Positions 8,545 through 17,487 of a stretch of DNA of 64,000 bases are shown here, piece by piece. Numbering within the stretch: position 1 is the stretch's first letter; the number at the start of each line of letters is the position of its first letter. The notes under the pieces were generated by a model that was not told where the DNA came from, made no database searches, and saw nothing but the letters and a program-made list of their open reading frames with translations. The stretch is from positions 806,001 through 870,000 of the forward strand of contig CAWCIY010000002.1 of NCBI GenBank assembly GCA_963795715.1, written 5' to 3'. Made by a program: the position numbers and the translations under genes. The stretch is from JAFEDN01 sp963795715 (GTDB lineage Bacteria; Pseudomonadota; Gammaproteobacteria; Coxiellales; Coxiellaceae).

Positions 8545-8616
8545 CTTTACGCAATGGGGGATCGCAAGGGGGAGAAACGCGATTCTCCCCCTTCATTCCT
8601 GCATTTGGGCTTTGCC
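8545..8616. repeat. Palindromic intergenic repeats (CTTTACGC-ATGGGGGA family copy 1)
   Basis: A copy of a roughly 50-bp repeat begins CTTTACGCAATGGGGGA and contains an 11-bp perfect stem (AAGGGGGAGAA / TTCTCCCCCTT). It is followed by a second hairpin, CCTGCAtTTGGGC / GCCCAAgTGCAGG. Related copies lie at about 10957-11010 and 33369-33424. The DNA is noncoding and lies between wbpE and sodC. Confidence 0.6.
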
Positions 8617-8637
8617 CAAGTGCAGGATATAAACAAC

Positions 8638-8666
8638 AAAGCTATTCCCACTGCCTGGGAATAGCT
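8638..8666 (-). terminator. Intrinsic terminator of sodC
   Basis: AGCTATTCCCA and TGGGAATAGCT form a perfect 11-bp stem with a 5-nt loop just downstream of the sodC stop. On the minus strand it is followed by TTTGTTGTTT, a reasonable uridine tract. Confidence 0.6.
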
Positions 8667-8674
8667 GCCTCACT

Positions 8675-9181
8675 TCATTTTGGAATCACAGCGCAAGCAA
8701 TTCTGGCCCCTCCTCCACCCACGGGCGGCGTATTGGAATAATTATCCGCACCGGCATGAATGATTAGGCTGTGTCCACGAATATCTGCCACCTTTAACCT
8801 GGGCGCTAAAACCGGCAAAGTAGCGTTGCCATCGGTAGTCACTGTTAACGCCGGTAAATCACCCAACTCCCCTTTTTCATTGTAAGGCCCTAAATGCTGA
8901 CCTGAGTGACTAGGGTCAAAATGAGAGCCCGCAGCCATGCCACTATCGGCACAGGAAGGGTTAACATGCAAATGCATACCATGAATACCCGACGGTAAAG
9001 TATGCAAATCGGGTGATAACAACAACCCATACTGAGTATCCGTTGCCACAATATTCCCCAATTTGACCGTACTAACATCGCTATTTGGGATTATTTTATA
9101 TACTTGAATATCCAAAGTATCAGCTTTGGCTATCGCCGACCCAAAAATAGCTATAAAAAATACTAATCTATAAATTCTCAC
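8675..9181 (-). CDS. sodC: Periplasmic Cu,Zn superoxide dismutase
   Basis: 168 residues including a signal peptide (MRIYRLVFFIAIFGSAIAKA). Metal-binding motifs are in order: GMHLHVNPSC (copper His pair and disulfide Cys), GSHFDPSHSGQHLGP (bridging and zinc ligands), and RGHSLIIHAGADNYS, then the second Cys in GGARIACAVI. It dismutates superoxide in the periplasm, a common defence of host-associated bacteria. The start is GTG with a good GGAGG 8 nt upstream. It stands alone inside the polysaccharide locus with its own terminator, diverging from the next gene. Confidence 0.95.
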   Translation of the reverse strand: MRIYRLVFFIAIFGSAIAKADTLDIQVYKIIPNSDVSTVKLGNIVATDTQYGLLLSPDLHTLPSGIHGMHLHVNPSCADSGMAAGSHFDPSHSGQHLGPYNEKGELGDLPALTVTTDGNATLPVLAPRLKVADIRGHSLIIHAGADNYSNTPPVGGGGARIACAVIPK

Positions 9182-9276
9182 TCTTTTTTCCTCCCTGAAA
9201 AAGAATGAATTAAACCATAAAACCTCATTTAGAGCAAGAAACTGACTGGTTAAATATTGTCCTATAATTAAGCGTT

Positions 9277-10881
9277 ATGTCAAAAACTATTCGCTACTCT
9301 TTGTACTTGTTAGCCGCTATTACTACTCTGAGTGTTTTCTATTATGTTGCTTCTTTTTGGTCAAGTTGTCCTCCATGTTATGGTATTAGCAATGCAGATA
9401 TGTTGTATGCTTCATCATTAGCGCATAATTTGATTTATGAAAAAGGCTCCCTTTGGGATTGGTTGATGCCGACCACTCCTTTTATATTTCCCGATATCAT
9501 CCTATCTCTGATTATTAATTCTTTTACTTCGAATATTCTTTTAAGTATACCCATTTACGCCGCAATACAACTTTGGTATTTTTTATTCATTATTTTAATT
9601 TTGCTTAAACAAGTTACTGAAAATAGAATTAATTTTTTCTTTATCCTAGTTTACATATTGACCATATTATTAATGGCTAAAGAAATTTCTCATCAAGCTA
9701 ATTTAGAACTTTTAGTAGGCGTATTTCAGTCGGCTGACCATTTTGGCTCTTTTATTATGATACTAACCTGTCTTTATTTTTTTATCAGATACTGGCAAAA
9801 TCCAAAGAAAATTTTTTTAGTCCTCTTTTTGTTTCTTTCTATTATTAGTTTTACTTCAGACGTACTGGTCGGTTTTTATCTGCTAATTCCATTATTGATC
9901 ACAATTTCATTAAGTATTCTCAGCAAATTGATCCCCATTAAAATGGGTCTAAAATTGCTGATAATGGTAATGATAGCAACCTTATGCGGCTATTTAAGTT
10001 ATCGGTTTTTGCCGCTCTATTTTCAAAGAGAAAACACCTTAATTCATTATAAATACGGTCTTATCAGTTTTTGGCTTATCATGCGGAATTTTTTCCATAG
10101 TTCACCCGAAATTTTTTTACTGTGGTTAAGCTTTATCATTTTCTCACCCATTTCTTTAATAAAAACAGCACTTGACAGAAAACGCAACCAAGAGGATTCC
10201 ACCTTGCGTCCGCTCAACTTTCTATTAATATGGCAGGTGGTCATGATATTTGTAATGATTCCTATTTTCATCATTACAGACACTCATCTGCATGAAGCCA
10301 AAGAAGGAACTTATATGGGGCTTCGTCACCTGCAGCCTGTCATATTGGCGCCGGTTTTTATCGGTTTGCCATTGCTGATCTATAAACATCTCAATGTGGA
10401 AAAGCTTTTTTGGAAAGTTCCTGTTTGTATAGGTTTCTTAATTTTAATTTTATTCGCTTCTTGGAATCATCCGCCCTTTGAAATTAAAAATTTCAGCCCA
10501 TATTATCCAGCAGAAATCGCCTGCCTGGATGAAGCCATAAAGAAATACCATCTACACAATGGATTAGCAAATTATTGGGACGCAAGACCTCTGGCTGTTT
10601 TCAACAAATCAGGCGCCCGCATCGTGGCAATAAACGTCGATCTTACGCCATCATTATTATCAGGAACAGTTCAATATTATAAAAAAGGTAATTTCGACTT
10701 TATCGTTAGCCAAAGTTCTTTTATGTCAATCAACACCGATTTCTTAATGAAGAACTTAGGACAATCTACCGCTACCTTTACTTGTCCCGGCGGCTACGTA
10801 TTTCTGGTATACTCTGAGCATCAGCTCGATTTTCTGTTTAAAAACTTAAAACATCCATGCCAGAAGTACCGGTGCGAATAA
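9277..10881 (+). CDS. Polytopic membrane protein, GT-C-like, function unknown (family A)
   Basis: A 534-residue protein with about 11 membrane spans and a soluble C-terminal part from about residue 410. I recognise no named family. The early periplasmic loop has paired acidic/aromatic residues (NADMLYASSLAHNL) as in GT-C membrane glycosyltransferases. The C-terminal domain contains NGLANYWDARPLAVF, echoed as YGYADYWSANVITYL in the gene at 15874-17487, so the two are paralogues. A TATAAT box lies just upstream (9263-9268). Location suggests a role in lipid-linked sugar transfer; that is inference. Confidence 0.7.
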   Translation: MSKTIRYSLYLLAAITTLSVFYYVASFWSSCPPCYGISNADMLYASSLAHNLIYEKGSLWDWLMPTTPFIFPDIILSLIINSFTSNILLSIPIYAAIQLWYFLFIILILLKQVTENRINFFFILVYILTILLMAKEISHQANLELLVGVFQSADHFGSFIMILTCLYFFIRYWQNPKKIFLVLFLFLSIISFTSDVLVGFYLLIPLLITISLSILSKLIPIKMGLKLLIMVMIATLCGYLSYRFLPLYFQRENTLIHYKYGLISFWLIMRNFFHSSPEIFLLWLSFIIFSPISLIKTALDRKRNQEDSTLRPLNFLLIWQVVMIFVMIPIFIITDTHLHEAKEGTYMGLRHLQPVILAPVFIGLPLLIYKHLNVEKLFWKVPVCIGFLILILFASWNHPPFEIKNFSPYYPAEIACLDEAIKKYHLHNGLANYWDARPLAVFNKSGARIVAINVDLTPSLLSGTVQYYKKGNFDFIVSQSSFMSINTDFLMKNLGQSTATFTCPGGYVFLVYSEHQLDFLFKNLKHPCQKYRCE

Positions 10882-10936
10882 ACAAAACTTGATTTTGGCA
10901 AAATTTTTAGCTATCTTAGGAGTTAAATTAATGATT

Positions 10937-11052
10937 TTCCACGCGGTTTGCCGCGTGACAAAGCGATGGGGGTTTCCAAAGGGGGAGAAGCGCAGCTCTC
11001 CTCCTTTGGTCGCCCGCGCGAACTTGCTTCGCGCGGAGCGAAATCTAACAGA
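10937..11052. repeat. Cluster of three hairpins (repeat family copy 2)
   Basis: Successive perfect or near-perfect stems: CACGCGG/CCGCGTG; a copy of the GCGATGGGGG repeat with CCAAAGG/CCTTTGG arms; and CCGCGCGAA/TTCGCGCGG. GC content is much higher than in the flanks. An open frame across it is an accident of this repeat. Confidence 0.55.
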
Positions 11053-11053
11053 G

Positions 11054-11088
11054 AAAATACCCCTGGGCTTGCCCAGAGGTATTTTATT
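11054..11088 (+). terminator. Terminator-like hairpin before the GT4 gene
   Basis: AAAATACC-CTGGGC pairs with GCCCAG-GGTATTTT around a two-base loop, followed by ATTCTT. It is a strong stem with an A/T-flanked base that could stop transcription from the 9277 gene. The loop sequence resembles the hairpin at 8600. Confidence 0.5.
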
Positions 11089-11105
11089 CTTATACAGTTC
11101 CGTTC

Positions 11106-12215
11106 ATGAAAATTTTACATATATACAAAAGCTACTATCCTTTTAGTATCGGCGGGATTGAAAAATACATCCATAGTTTGTCCACCTCGCTGCAACACGT
11201 TGGAATTGAATGCTCCGTTTTAACCACAGGCCCCCATGAAAGAAATATAAATAAAGTGGACGGCCACAAAGTATATTATTTTCCTAGTAATTTGAATTTT
11301 GCTTCTTGCCCGATAAGTATTAGCCTATTGAAGGAATTTCCTCGCATCGTTCAACAATACGATATCTTGCACTATCATTTTCCCTGGCCTTTTGGAGATC
11401 TAACCAGCTTTCTTATTCCTTCTAAAAAACCGATCGTGATTAGTTATCATTCGGACATTGTCCGCCAAAAGTACTTAAAATTTTTTTACCAACCCTTGAT
11501 GTATCTTTTTTTAAACAAAGCCGAAGTCATTATTGCCAGCTCACAAAACTATTTGCAATCCAGCCCAGTTTTAAAAAAATATTCACATAAAACAACGGTC
11601 ATACCGTACGGTCTAGAACGTGATCAATTCCCCAAACCCACTGCAGAAACTGTGGATTGCTGGAAAAAAAGACTAGGAGAAAATTTTTTTCTGTTTGTAG
11701 GGGTTTTACGCTACTACAAAGGATTAGATTTTTTAATAGAAGCCGTTAAAAATACTTCTATTCCTTTGGTTATCGCTGGTAGTGGCCCTGAAGAGGATAG
11801 ATTAGCTAAAATAAAAGAAACACACCAAATACAAAATGTAAAATTTGTCGGTCATATTAGCGAGCAAGATAAGGCCGCTTTATATCATTTGTGTCGAGCC
11901 ACAGTCGCACCTTCGCACCTGAGAGCAGAAGCATTTTGTATTAGCTTGCTGGAAAGCTTAATCTATGAGAAACCAGCCATTTCTACCGAACTGGGCACAG
12001 GAACTTCATTTGTAAACGAACACAACATTACCGGATTGGTCGTTCCTCCAGCAAATCCAATGGCTTTAAAACAAGCTATGGAACTATTATTAAAAGATAA
12101 CGATCTTTATGAACGTTTAAGAAAAAACACATTGATTCATTACCATAAATACTTCTGTGCAGAAGCCATGCGTGATCAGCACTTGTGCATATATCGTAAG
12201 CTATGTACTAACTGA
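11106..12215 (+). CDS. Glycosyltransferase family 4
   Basis: 369 residues of GT-B fold. The N-terminal donor/acceptor half begins MKILHIYKSYYPFSIGGIEKYIHSL; the C-terminal nucleotide-sugar domain carries VLRYYKGLDFLIEA, IAGSGPEEDRL and the E-x7-E motif region AEAFCISLLESLIYEKP. Such enzymes transfer mannose or related sugars from NDP donors on the cytoplasmic face of the inner membrane. Its end overlaps the convergent gmd end by 8 bp. Linkage and sugar are unknown, but the neighbouring GDP-mannose genes make a mannosyltransferase plausible. Confidence 0.88.
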   Translation: MKILHIYKSYYPFSIGGIEKYIHSLSTSLQHVGIECSVLTTGPHERNINKVDGHKVYYFPSNLNFASCPISISLLKEFPRIVQQYDILHYHFPWPFGDLTSFLIPSKKPIVISYHSDIVRQKYLKFFYQPLMYLFLNKAEVIIASSQNYLQSSPVLKKYSHKTTVIPYGLERDQFPKPTAETVDCWKKRLGENFFLFVGVLRYYKGLDFLIEAVKNTSIPLVIAGSGPEEDRLAKIKETHQIQNVKFVGHISEQDKAALYHLCRATVAPSHLRAEAFCISLLESLIYEKPAISTELGTGTSFVNEHNITGLVVPPANPMALKQAMELLLKDNDLYERLRKNTLIHYHKYFCAEAMRDQHLCIYRKLCTN

Positions 12216-13245
12216 CAGTGTCTTTTTCGGCATTTCTACGCAGATCAGCTTCTACCATGGCGGCGCACAATTTTTCTAAAGTCATTTTTGGACTCCAACC
12301 TAATTGTTGCTTCGCTTTGGAATAATCACCTACCAACAAATCGACTTCCGCCGGTCGATAAAATTTAGGATTTACCTTCACAATAGGTTTACCGGTTTTG
12401 CAATCGATACCTACTTCATTTTCTTCTTTCCCTTGCCAAGATATCTCTATATCTACTGACTTACAAACCATTTCAATAAAATGCCGAACAGTTTCAGTGC
12501 GAGTAGTCGCTAATACATAATCTTCCGGTTGTTCAACTTGCAACATCAAATACATGCCTTCAACATAATCACCGGCATATCCCCAGTCTCTTTTAGAATT
12601 TAAATTACCTAACTCTAAAGTATCTGCTTTTCCTAATTTTATTTTACTAATTCCATCAGTAATTTTACGAGTTACAAATTCTAAGCCTCGTAAAGGCGAT
12701 TCATGATTAAACAATATTCCACTGCAAGCAAATATGCCATAAGATTCACGATAATTGATTGTCATCCAATGAGCATATAACTTTGCTATCCCATATGGAC
12801 TTCTAGGATAAAAAGGAGTTTTTTCATTTTGTGGTATGGTCTGTACTTTACCAAACATTTCTGAAGTAGAAGCCTGATAAAACCGAATTTTAGGATTCAC
12901 TACCCGAATGGCTTCTAACAAATTCAAAACTCCAAGAGCAGTAATTTTAGTAGTAGTCATGGGTTGATTAAATGAAGTGCCTACAAAACTTTGGGCAGCC
13001 AAATTATAAACTTCGTCGGGTTGGATCGATTCTAACAAGTGAAGACTATTAGAGATATCGGTCAAATCATATTCGACACGGTGCAAATTTGGATGATTAT
13101 AAATACCCAATTCTTTAATTCGCCAAAAATTGCTGGAACTGGTATGACGATAGGTGCCGAATACCCGATAGTTCTTATTTAACAACAGTTGTGCTAAATA
13201 AGCACCGTCCTGACCCGTTATGCCTGTTACAATTGCAGTTTTCAT
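12208..13245 (-). CDS. gmd: GDP-mannose 4,6-dehydratase
   Basis: 345-residue SDR converting GDP-mannose to GDP-4-keto-6-deoxymannose. It has TGITGQDGAYLAQLLL at the N-terminus, STSEMFGKVQ, the YGIAKLYAHWM catalytic Tyr/Lys and NHESPLRGLEFVTRKI, all diagnostic of Gmd. It overlaps the manC stop by 4 bp and has AGAGG 7 nt before its ATG inside manC. No reductase (rmd/fcl) or perosamine synthase is adjacent, so the final sugar (rhamnose, fucose or perosamine type) cannot be decided here. Confidence 0.95.
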   Translation of the reverse strand: MKTAIVTGITGQDGAYLAQLLLNKNYRVFGTYRHTSSSNFWRIKELGIYNHPNLHRVEYDLTDISNSLHLLESIQPDEVYNLAAQSFVGTSFNQPMTTTKITALGVLNLLEAIRVVNPKIRFYQASTSEMFGKVQTIPQNEKTPFYPRSPYGIAKLYAHWMTINYRESYGIFACSGILFNHESPLRGLEFVTRKITDGISKIKLGKADTLELGNLNSKRDWGYAGDYVEGMYLMLQVEQPEDYVLATTRTETVRHFIEMVCKSVDIEISWQGKEENEVGIDCKTGKPIVKVNPKFYRPAEVDLLVGDYSKAKQQLGWSPKMTLEKLCAAMVEADLRRNAEKDTVS

Positions 13246-14657
13246 ACCATAACCTCTTCATTAATATTTTGATTGATTTTGTTAAAATTGATTTTTAGCT
13301 GAATCTTCAAAAGATGCAATGGTTGCTCCGTTTTATTAAACAAAAAGGAACTAACCATGTCTGGCAGATATAATGAATCATGCGTTTTTAATTTTTTCAA
13401 TTCAGAACCAATCAACATCTCCAACTTACCCGTAACTACCAGCCACAAAGCCGGATAAGAGTTAGCCGGCAAAGTAAGGCTGGAAAAAGGTTTCAACATA
13501 AAATATTCAATAGAGAAATTATCCTCTGTCGCTATATTTTCCTTATATCCCGATGAATCATATTGTTTTTTATGATGTGCAACCAAATGACTATCCCGTA
13601 ATTTTAGCTGTTGAACTAATGTTTTTACTTCTTGTGAGAAAGCTTTATTAGCGACTAAAACTACATCAGGAGTGGACACTATAATTTGGTTTTTTAAACC
13701 CAACGCAGCAATCATTTGTCCTTCCGAACTGATGAAACAATCTTCACTGTCTTGAATCACCACCTCCCCACGAATGACATTATTCTTGGAGTCATAAGAA
13801 CCTGCTTTAGCAACAGCAGTCCAGCAGCCTAAATCATTCCATGAAGAGGCCAAAGGAATAACGACCGCCCGAGCCGTTTTTTCCATAACCGCATAGTCAA
13901 TCGAAATATTTGGGCAAGATGAAAAAACCTGTTGATCTAAACGAACATAATCATCTTTTTTTTCAGCTAACCGTACCGCTTGAATTGAAATCTGATGAAC
14001 TTCAGGGGAAGCTTTGCTTAACTCCTGCAAATAGACTTGTGGACTAAACATAAACATCCCGCTATTCCAATAAAAGCTATTGTTTTCCACATACTGCTTT
14101 GCTGATTCTAATGGCGGCTTTTCAATAAATTTAAGCACCTTAAAAGTGTTTACTGAAATTTCTTCACCAGCCTCAATATATCCATAGCCTGTTTCAGGAG
14201 AGCTAGGCGCCACACCAAAAGTAACTAAAAAGCCATGTTCTGCTGTAGATTTTGCCTTATTAACAGCTTCTAGAAACAGTTGTTGGTCTGCTATGTAATG
14301 ATCCGATGGCAGAACCAGCAACACCGTGGAGCTATCGGCATATTTTTCCAAAACCCATTGGGCAGCACAGGCAATGGCGGGAGCGGTGTTTTTTCCAAAA
14401 GGTTCCAAGATAAAGTGGCAATTATCAATACCAATCTCTTTTAAATGATCATGACTTATAAAATAATGGCTGACATTACATACGATAATAGGAGGGGATA
14501 AATCGGGTAAAGAACGTGTTCTTAAAACAGTTTCTTGAAGCAAAGAATACTGGCTTACCAAACGCAGAAATTGCTTGGGAAAAGTCTCTCTAGACAATGG
14601 CCATAAGCGTGTCCCAATACCTCCTGCTAGGATAATGGGAATTATTTTTAAATTCAT
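13242..14657 (-). CDS. manC: Mannose-1-phosphate guanylyltransferase / mannose-6-phosphate isomerase
   Basis: 471 residues with the nucleotidyltransferase signature LAGGIGTRLWPLSRETFPKQF at the N-terminus. It also has PFGKNTAPAIA, FIEKP, YYWNSGMFMF-like SFYWNSGMF, and a C-terminal cupin-type isomerase domain that is shorter and more divergent than usual. The product is GDP-mannose, feeding gmd and possibly mannosyltransferases. The C-terminal cupin lacks the clear GxPH.H metal-site sequence of typical isomerase domains, so only the guanylyltransferase activity may be intact. Confidence 0.9.
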   Translation of the reverse strand: MNLKIIPIILAGGIGTRLWPLSRETFPKQFLRLVSQYSLLQETVLRTRSLPDLSPPIIVCNVSHYFISHDHLKEIGIDNCHFILEPFGKNTAPAIACAAQWVLEKYADSSTVLLVLPSDHYIADQQLFLEAVNKAKSTAEHGFLVTFGVAPSSPETGYGYIEAGEEISVNTFKVLKFIEKPPLESAKQYVENNSFYWNSGMFMFSPQVYLQELSKASPEVHQISIQAVRLAEKKDDYVRLDQQVFSSCPNISIDYAVMEKTARAVVIPLASSWNDLGCWTAVAKAGSYDSKNNVIRGEVVIQDSEDCFISSEGQMIAALGLKNQIIVSTPDVVLVANKAFSQEVKTLVQQLKLRDSHLVAHHKKQYDSSGYKENIATEDNFSIEYFMLKPFSSLTLPANSYPALWLVVTGKLEMLIGSELKKLKTHDSLYLPDMVSSFLFNKTEQPLHLLKIQLKINFNKINQNINEEVMV

Positions 14658-14739
14658 GATTCACTCATAAATAAGGTAAGACTTGCAAAAAACGCAATTA
14701 AAACATAAGATCGCTATTTTAGCAAACGTACGGCTAGCA

Positions 14740-15861
14740 ATGAAAATAGGCATCTCCACTACATCTGTATATAACATTCAAAAAAAACCTAAGAAAATAG
14801 ATGGGATTGGCACCTATACTTTAAACCTTTGCCAAGCTTTAGCAGCACAAAATGTACTTATTGAAGAAATTTATTTCAAAACCTTGACTGAAATTGTTAA
14901 ACCTAAAGCCGGTTCGCAATTTTTGATAGCTAACAATCCCCTTCTGTCCTTGATTCCAGGCAATATCTATCATCTTGCCAAAGAAATTGCTTTATTACAT
15001 GTAACTGATTATTTGGTTCCGAGAGTGAGTAAAATTCCAGTGGTCGCCTCGATACATGATGCTATTATGCTAAAAGATAAATCTTGGCAAAATAATTCCA
15101 AGCCTATAAAAAAATTAAAAAGCTTTTTATTAAAAAAAATGGCTGGAAACGCTCATCATTATATAACATGCAGCCATGCTATGGTTGAGGATCTAGTCAA
15201 ATATTGGAAAATATCCCCCGACAAAATATCAGTAACTCATTATGGCTTGGACTCCAGTTGGCGCAAACCACTTCCAGAAGCATTAATTACTGATGTACTC
15301 AATAAGTATCAAATAAATAGTCCTTTTTTTCTAACCGTAGGCACTTTACAGCCCAGAAAAAATTTCGAAAAAATAATTGACGCTTATTATAATTTGCCAA
15401 AAGAGATCTTTCAAAATTTTAAATTAGTGATTGTAGGCAAGTACCATCCTAGTCTTACACCGCCTATGCTTATAGAAAGAATTCAAACGCTGAATGAAAC
15501 CGGTCAAGTTCTATGGCTGAAATATGTTACTTTAGAGGAATTACGCTGCCTTTATCAAAGCGCTTTGCTCTTACTGTTTCCCTCTTTAGAAGAGGGTTTT
15601 GGATTTCCCATTTTAGAAGGTTTTGCCTCAAAAACACCGGTAATTACTTCAAACTTTGGTTCAATGGCTGAAATTGCAGAACAAGCAGCACTACTGGTCG
15701 ATCCTCACTCTACGGATGAAATTCAGTCAGCCATTGTGAAAATTATTGAAAATCAAAACTTACGAAACAGCCTAATATCATTAGGTTTTTCTAGGGTACA
15801 AAACTTCACTTGGGACAAATGTGCTAAAGAAACCTTTGATGTTTATAAAAAATTTATTTAG
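14740..15861 (+). CDS. Glycosyltransferase family 4
   Basis: About 373 residues beginning MKIGISTTSVYN; GIGTYTLNLCQAL matches the usual GT4 entry. The C-terminal domain has TVGTLQPRKNFEKIIDAY, VIVGKY, and FPSLEEGFGFPILEGFASKTPVITSN with the conserved glutamates. The frame could begin 19 codons earlier at a TTG (14683), preceded by AAGG, but homologues start at the chosen ATG. It diverges from manC and sits 12 bp before the next membrane-protein gene, probably one unit. Confidence 0.85.
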   Translation: MKIGISTTSVYNIQKKPKKIDGIGTYTLNLCQALAAQNVLIEEIYFKTLTEIVKPKAGSQFLIANNPLLSLIPGNIYHLAKEIALLHVTDYLVPRVSKIPVVASIHDAIMLKDKSWQNNSKPIKKLKSFLLKKMAGNAHHYITCSHAMVEDLVKYWKISPDKISVTHYGLDSSWRKPLPEALITDVLNKYQINSPFFLTVGTLQPRKNFEKIIDAYYNLPKEIFQNFKLVIVGKYHPSLTPPMLIERIQTLNETGQVLWLKYVTLEELRCLYQSALLLLFPSLEEGFGFPILEGFASKTPVITSNFGSMAEIAEQAALLVDPHSTDEIQSAIVKIIENQNLRNSLISLGFSRVQNFTWDKCAKETFDVYKKFI

Positions 15862-15873
15862 GGATAAGGCATT

Positions 15874-17487
15874 ATGATATATCGCAAATTTCTTTGGGGA
15901 CTATTGATAACTGCTATTTTTGTTATTGGCATCTATAACAGCTACCAGGCAACTTTTGGTATTAATGAAATCACTTCAGATTCCGTATATACAGCAGTGA
16001 TGTGGCATGGATTCAAACAATATGGTTGGGAATTTTTAAAAAGCTGGTCTTATAATAACGATACTTTTATTTTCTCACTCTTTCCCTGGCATTTTTTAGT
16101 ATTTTATATTTTTGGAGACAAACCAAGAATTTTGCTGTGGCTAGGTTACGTAGTGTATTTGGGCAATATAGCTATTTGCAGTTGGATTGCCTATGCTTTG
16201 AAAGCTAGAATAGCAGCCATTGTTGTGCCATTAATACTATTGTTTTGCAACTTTTTTACTTATTTAGGCGCTTATGTTACCTTTAATATCTGTCATACTA
16301 TTTCCAACTTGTTTGGGTTACTTTGTATACTCTTAACTATAAAATGGGTTCGAAAGCCTCATTACCTGTTTTTAATATCTATTTTTTTATGTACAGTCAT
16401 AGCTGGCTTGTCAGACCCCTGGTTTATTCCAGCATTTGCCTGTCCCATTCTTTTAACTCAACTTTTATTTTTAATTTACTTTAAGGAAAAGCAATTCAGC
16501 AGTAGCATCCCGCTTTTATTAGGCACTCTTTTCATTGGCTTTCTAATCATAACCACGAATATTTTTGGGCTGCTGCAACTTATAAAACCTCCTTCTATAC
16601 CTGTCGCTCACCCTAAAGACATTATCAAGCATCTTATTTACTTTCCCAGAGTCACTGGCTGGTTGTTTTATTTAATCCCTGGTAGATTTTCAGTTACTAG
16701 GTTTCTAAACGTTTCTTCTCTAATTTCATTTAGTGTTGTATTCATCTTAATCATCTGGTTAATTTTTAAAATAAGAAAACAAGTCCTTTCCTCACGGGAA
16801 TCTTTTAATTTTTTTCTAATTGTACTACTTTCTATTGTCTTAATTTGCGCTAGTTATAGTCTCATCTATATGAATTTTGAATCTTCATGGTATATTAAAT
16901 CCAGTCGCTACCTCATTAACATTTTATTTTTACTGGTGCTTGCCCTCAGTGTAGCTATAGAGCTTTATTGGCAGACGTTAGGCAAAGCTTTAAGAATTTT
17001 ATTTCCAATCATGGGTATTCTTTATGTAGTGAGCAGTCTCAGTTCAACATTATTTTTGTGGCCAAAACCCATAAGTTTCAAAGATAATGAGTCATTTTTA
17101 TTAACCAATTTTTTAACTGCTAATCATCTCACGTATGGTTATGCTGATTATTGGAGCGCCAATGTAATTACCTATCTTACCAATGATAAGATAAAAGTTA
17201 GACCTGTTTTTTTCAATCCTAAAGATGGGAGTGTCGCTATTCCTAATTTTCCTGGCTTTTCTAAATTATGGTTCAAAAATAGTGATCTACCGGCTGATCA
17301 AAAAGAATATTTTATTATAGTTCAGAACATTTATTATGGTTGCCCGGATGAACAAAAGTGTATCGCCACACTCACCAAAGAATTTGGCACGCCGGAAAAG
17401 ATTTTATTTTACGAAAATTTCTATAGTAAAAATTATGTAGTCGTTTGGAATCATCCTTTACTAGAGCAGATGAGCGTCACGGAATAG
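15874..17487 (+). CDS. Polytopic membrane protein, GT-C-like (family A paralogue)
   Basis: A 537-residue protein with 10-12 spans. An early loop has ITSDSVYTAVMWHGFKQYGW, and a soluble C-terminus carries YGYADYWSANVITYL, shared in outline with the gene at 9277-10881. Length and topology agree between the two. TAAGG 5 nt before the ATG serves as ribosome-binding site. Function is not recognised; a lipid-linked sugar transferase is an inference from topology and location. The 3' end overlaps the convergent GT4 gene by 11 bp. Confidence 0.7.
   Translation: MIYRKFLWGLLITAIFVIGIYNSYQATFGINEITSDSVYTAVMWHGFKQYGWEFLKSWSYNNDTFIFSLFPWHFLVFYIFGDKPRILLWLGYVVYLGNIAICSWIAYALKARIAAIVVPLILLFCNFFTYLGAYVTFNICHTISNLFGLLCILLTIKWVRKPHYLFLISIFLCTVIAGLSDPWFIPAFACPILLTQLLFLIYFKEKQFSSSIPLLLGTLFIGFLIITTNIFGLLQLIKPPSIPVAHPKDIIKHLIYFPRVTGWLFYLIPGRFSVTRFLNVSSLISFSVVFILIIWLIFKIRKQVLSSRESFNFFLIVLLSIVLICASYSLIYMNFESSWYIKSSRYLINILFLLVLALSVAIELYWQTLGKALRILFPIMGILYVVSSLSSTLFLWPKPISFKDNESFLLTNFLTANHLTYGYADYWSANVITYLTNDKIKVRPVFFNPKDGSVAIPNFPGFSKLWFKNSDLPADQKEYFIIVQNIYYGCPDEQKCIATLTKEFGTPEKILFYENFYSKNYVVVWNHPLLEQMSVTE

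Noticed and set aside
8519..8596. 26-codon N-terminal extension of wbpE
   Set aside because: The added residues come from the palindromic repeat; homologues start at MRFIDL, which has its own ribosome-binding site.
10937..11088. Possible CRISPR or small-RNA cluster
   Set aside because: The hairpins are unlike each other and have no regular spacers.
10889..11146. 85-codon ORF after the 9277 gene
   Set aside because: It runs through a block of GC-rich hairpin repeats and overlaps the GT4 start; no protein-like sequence.
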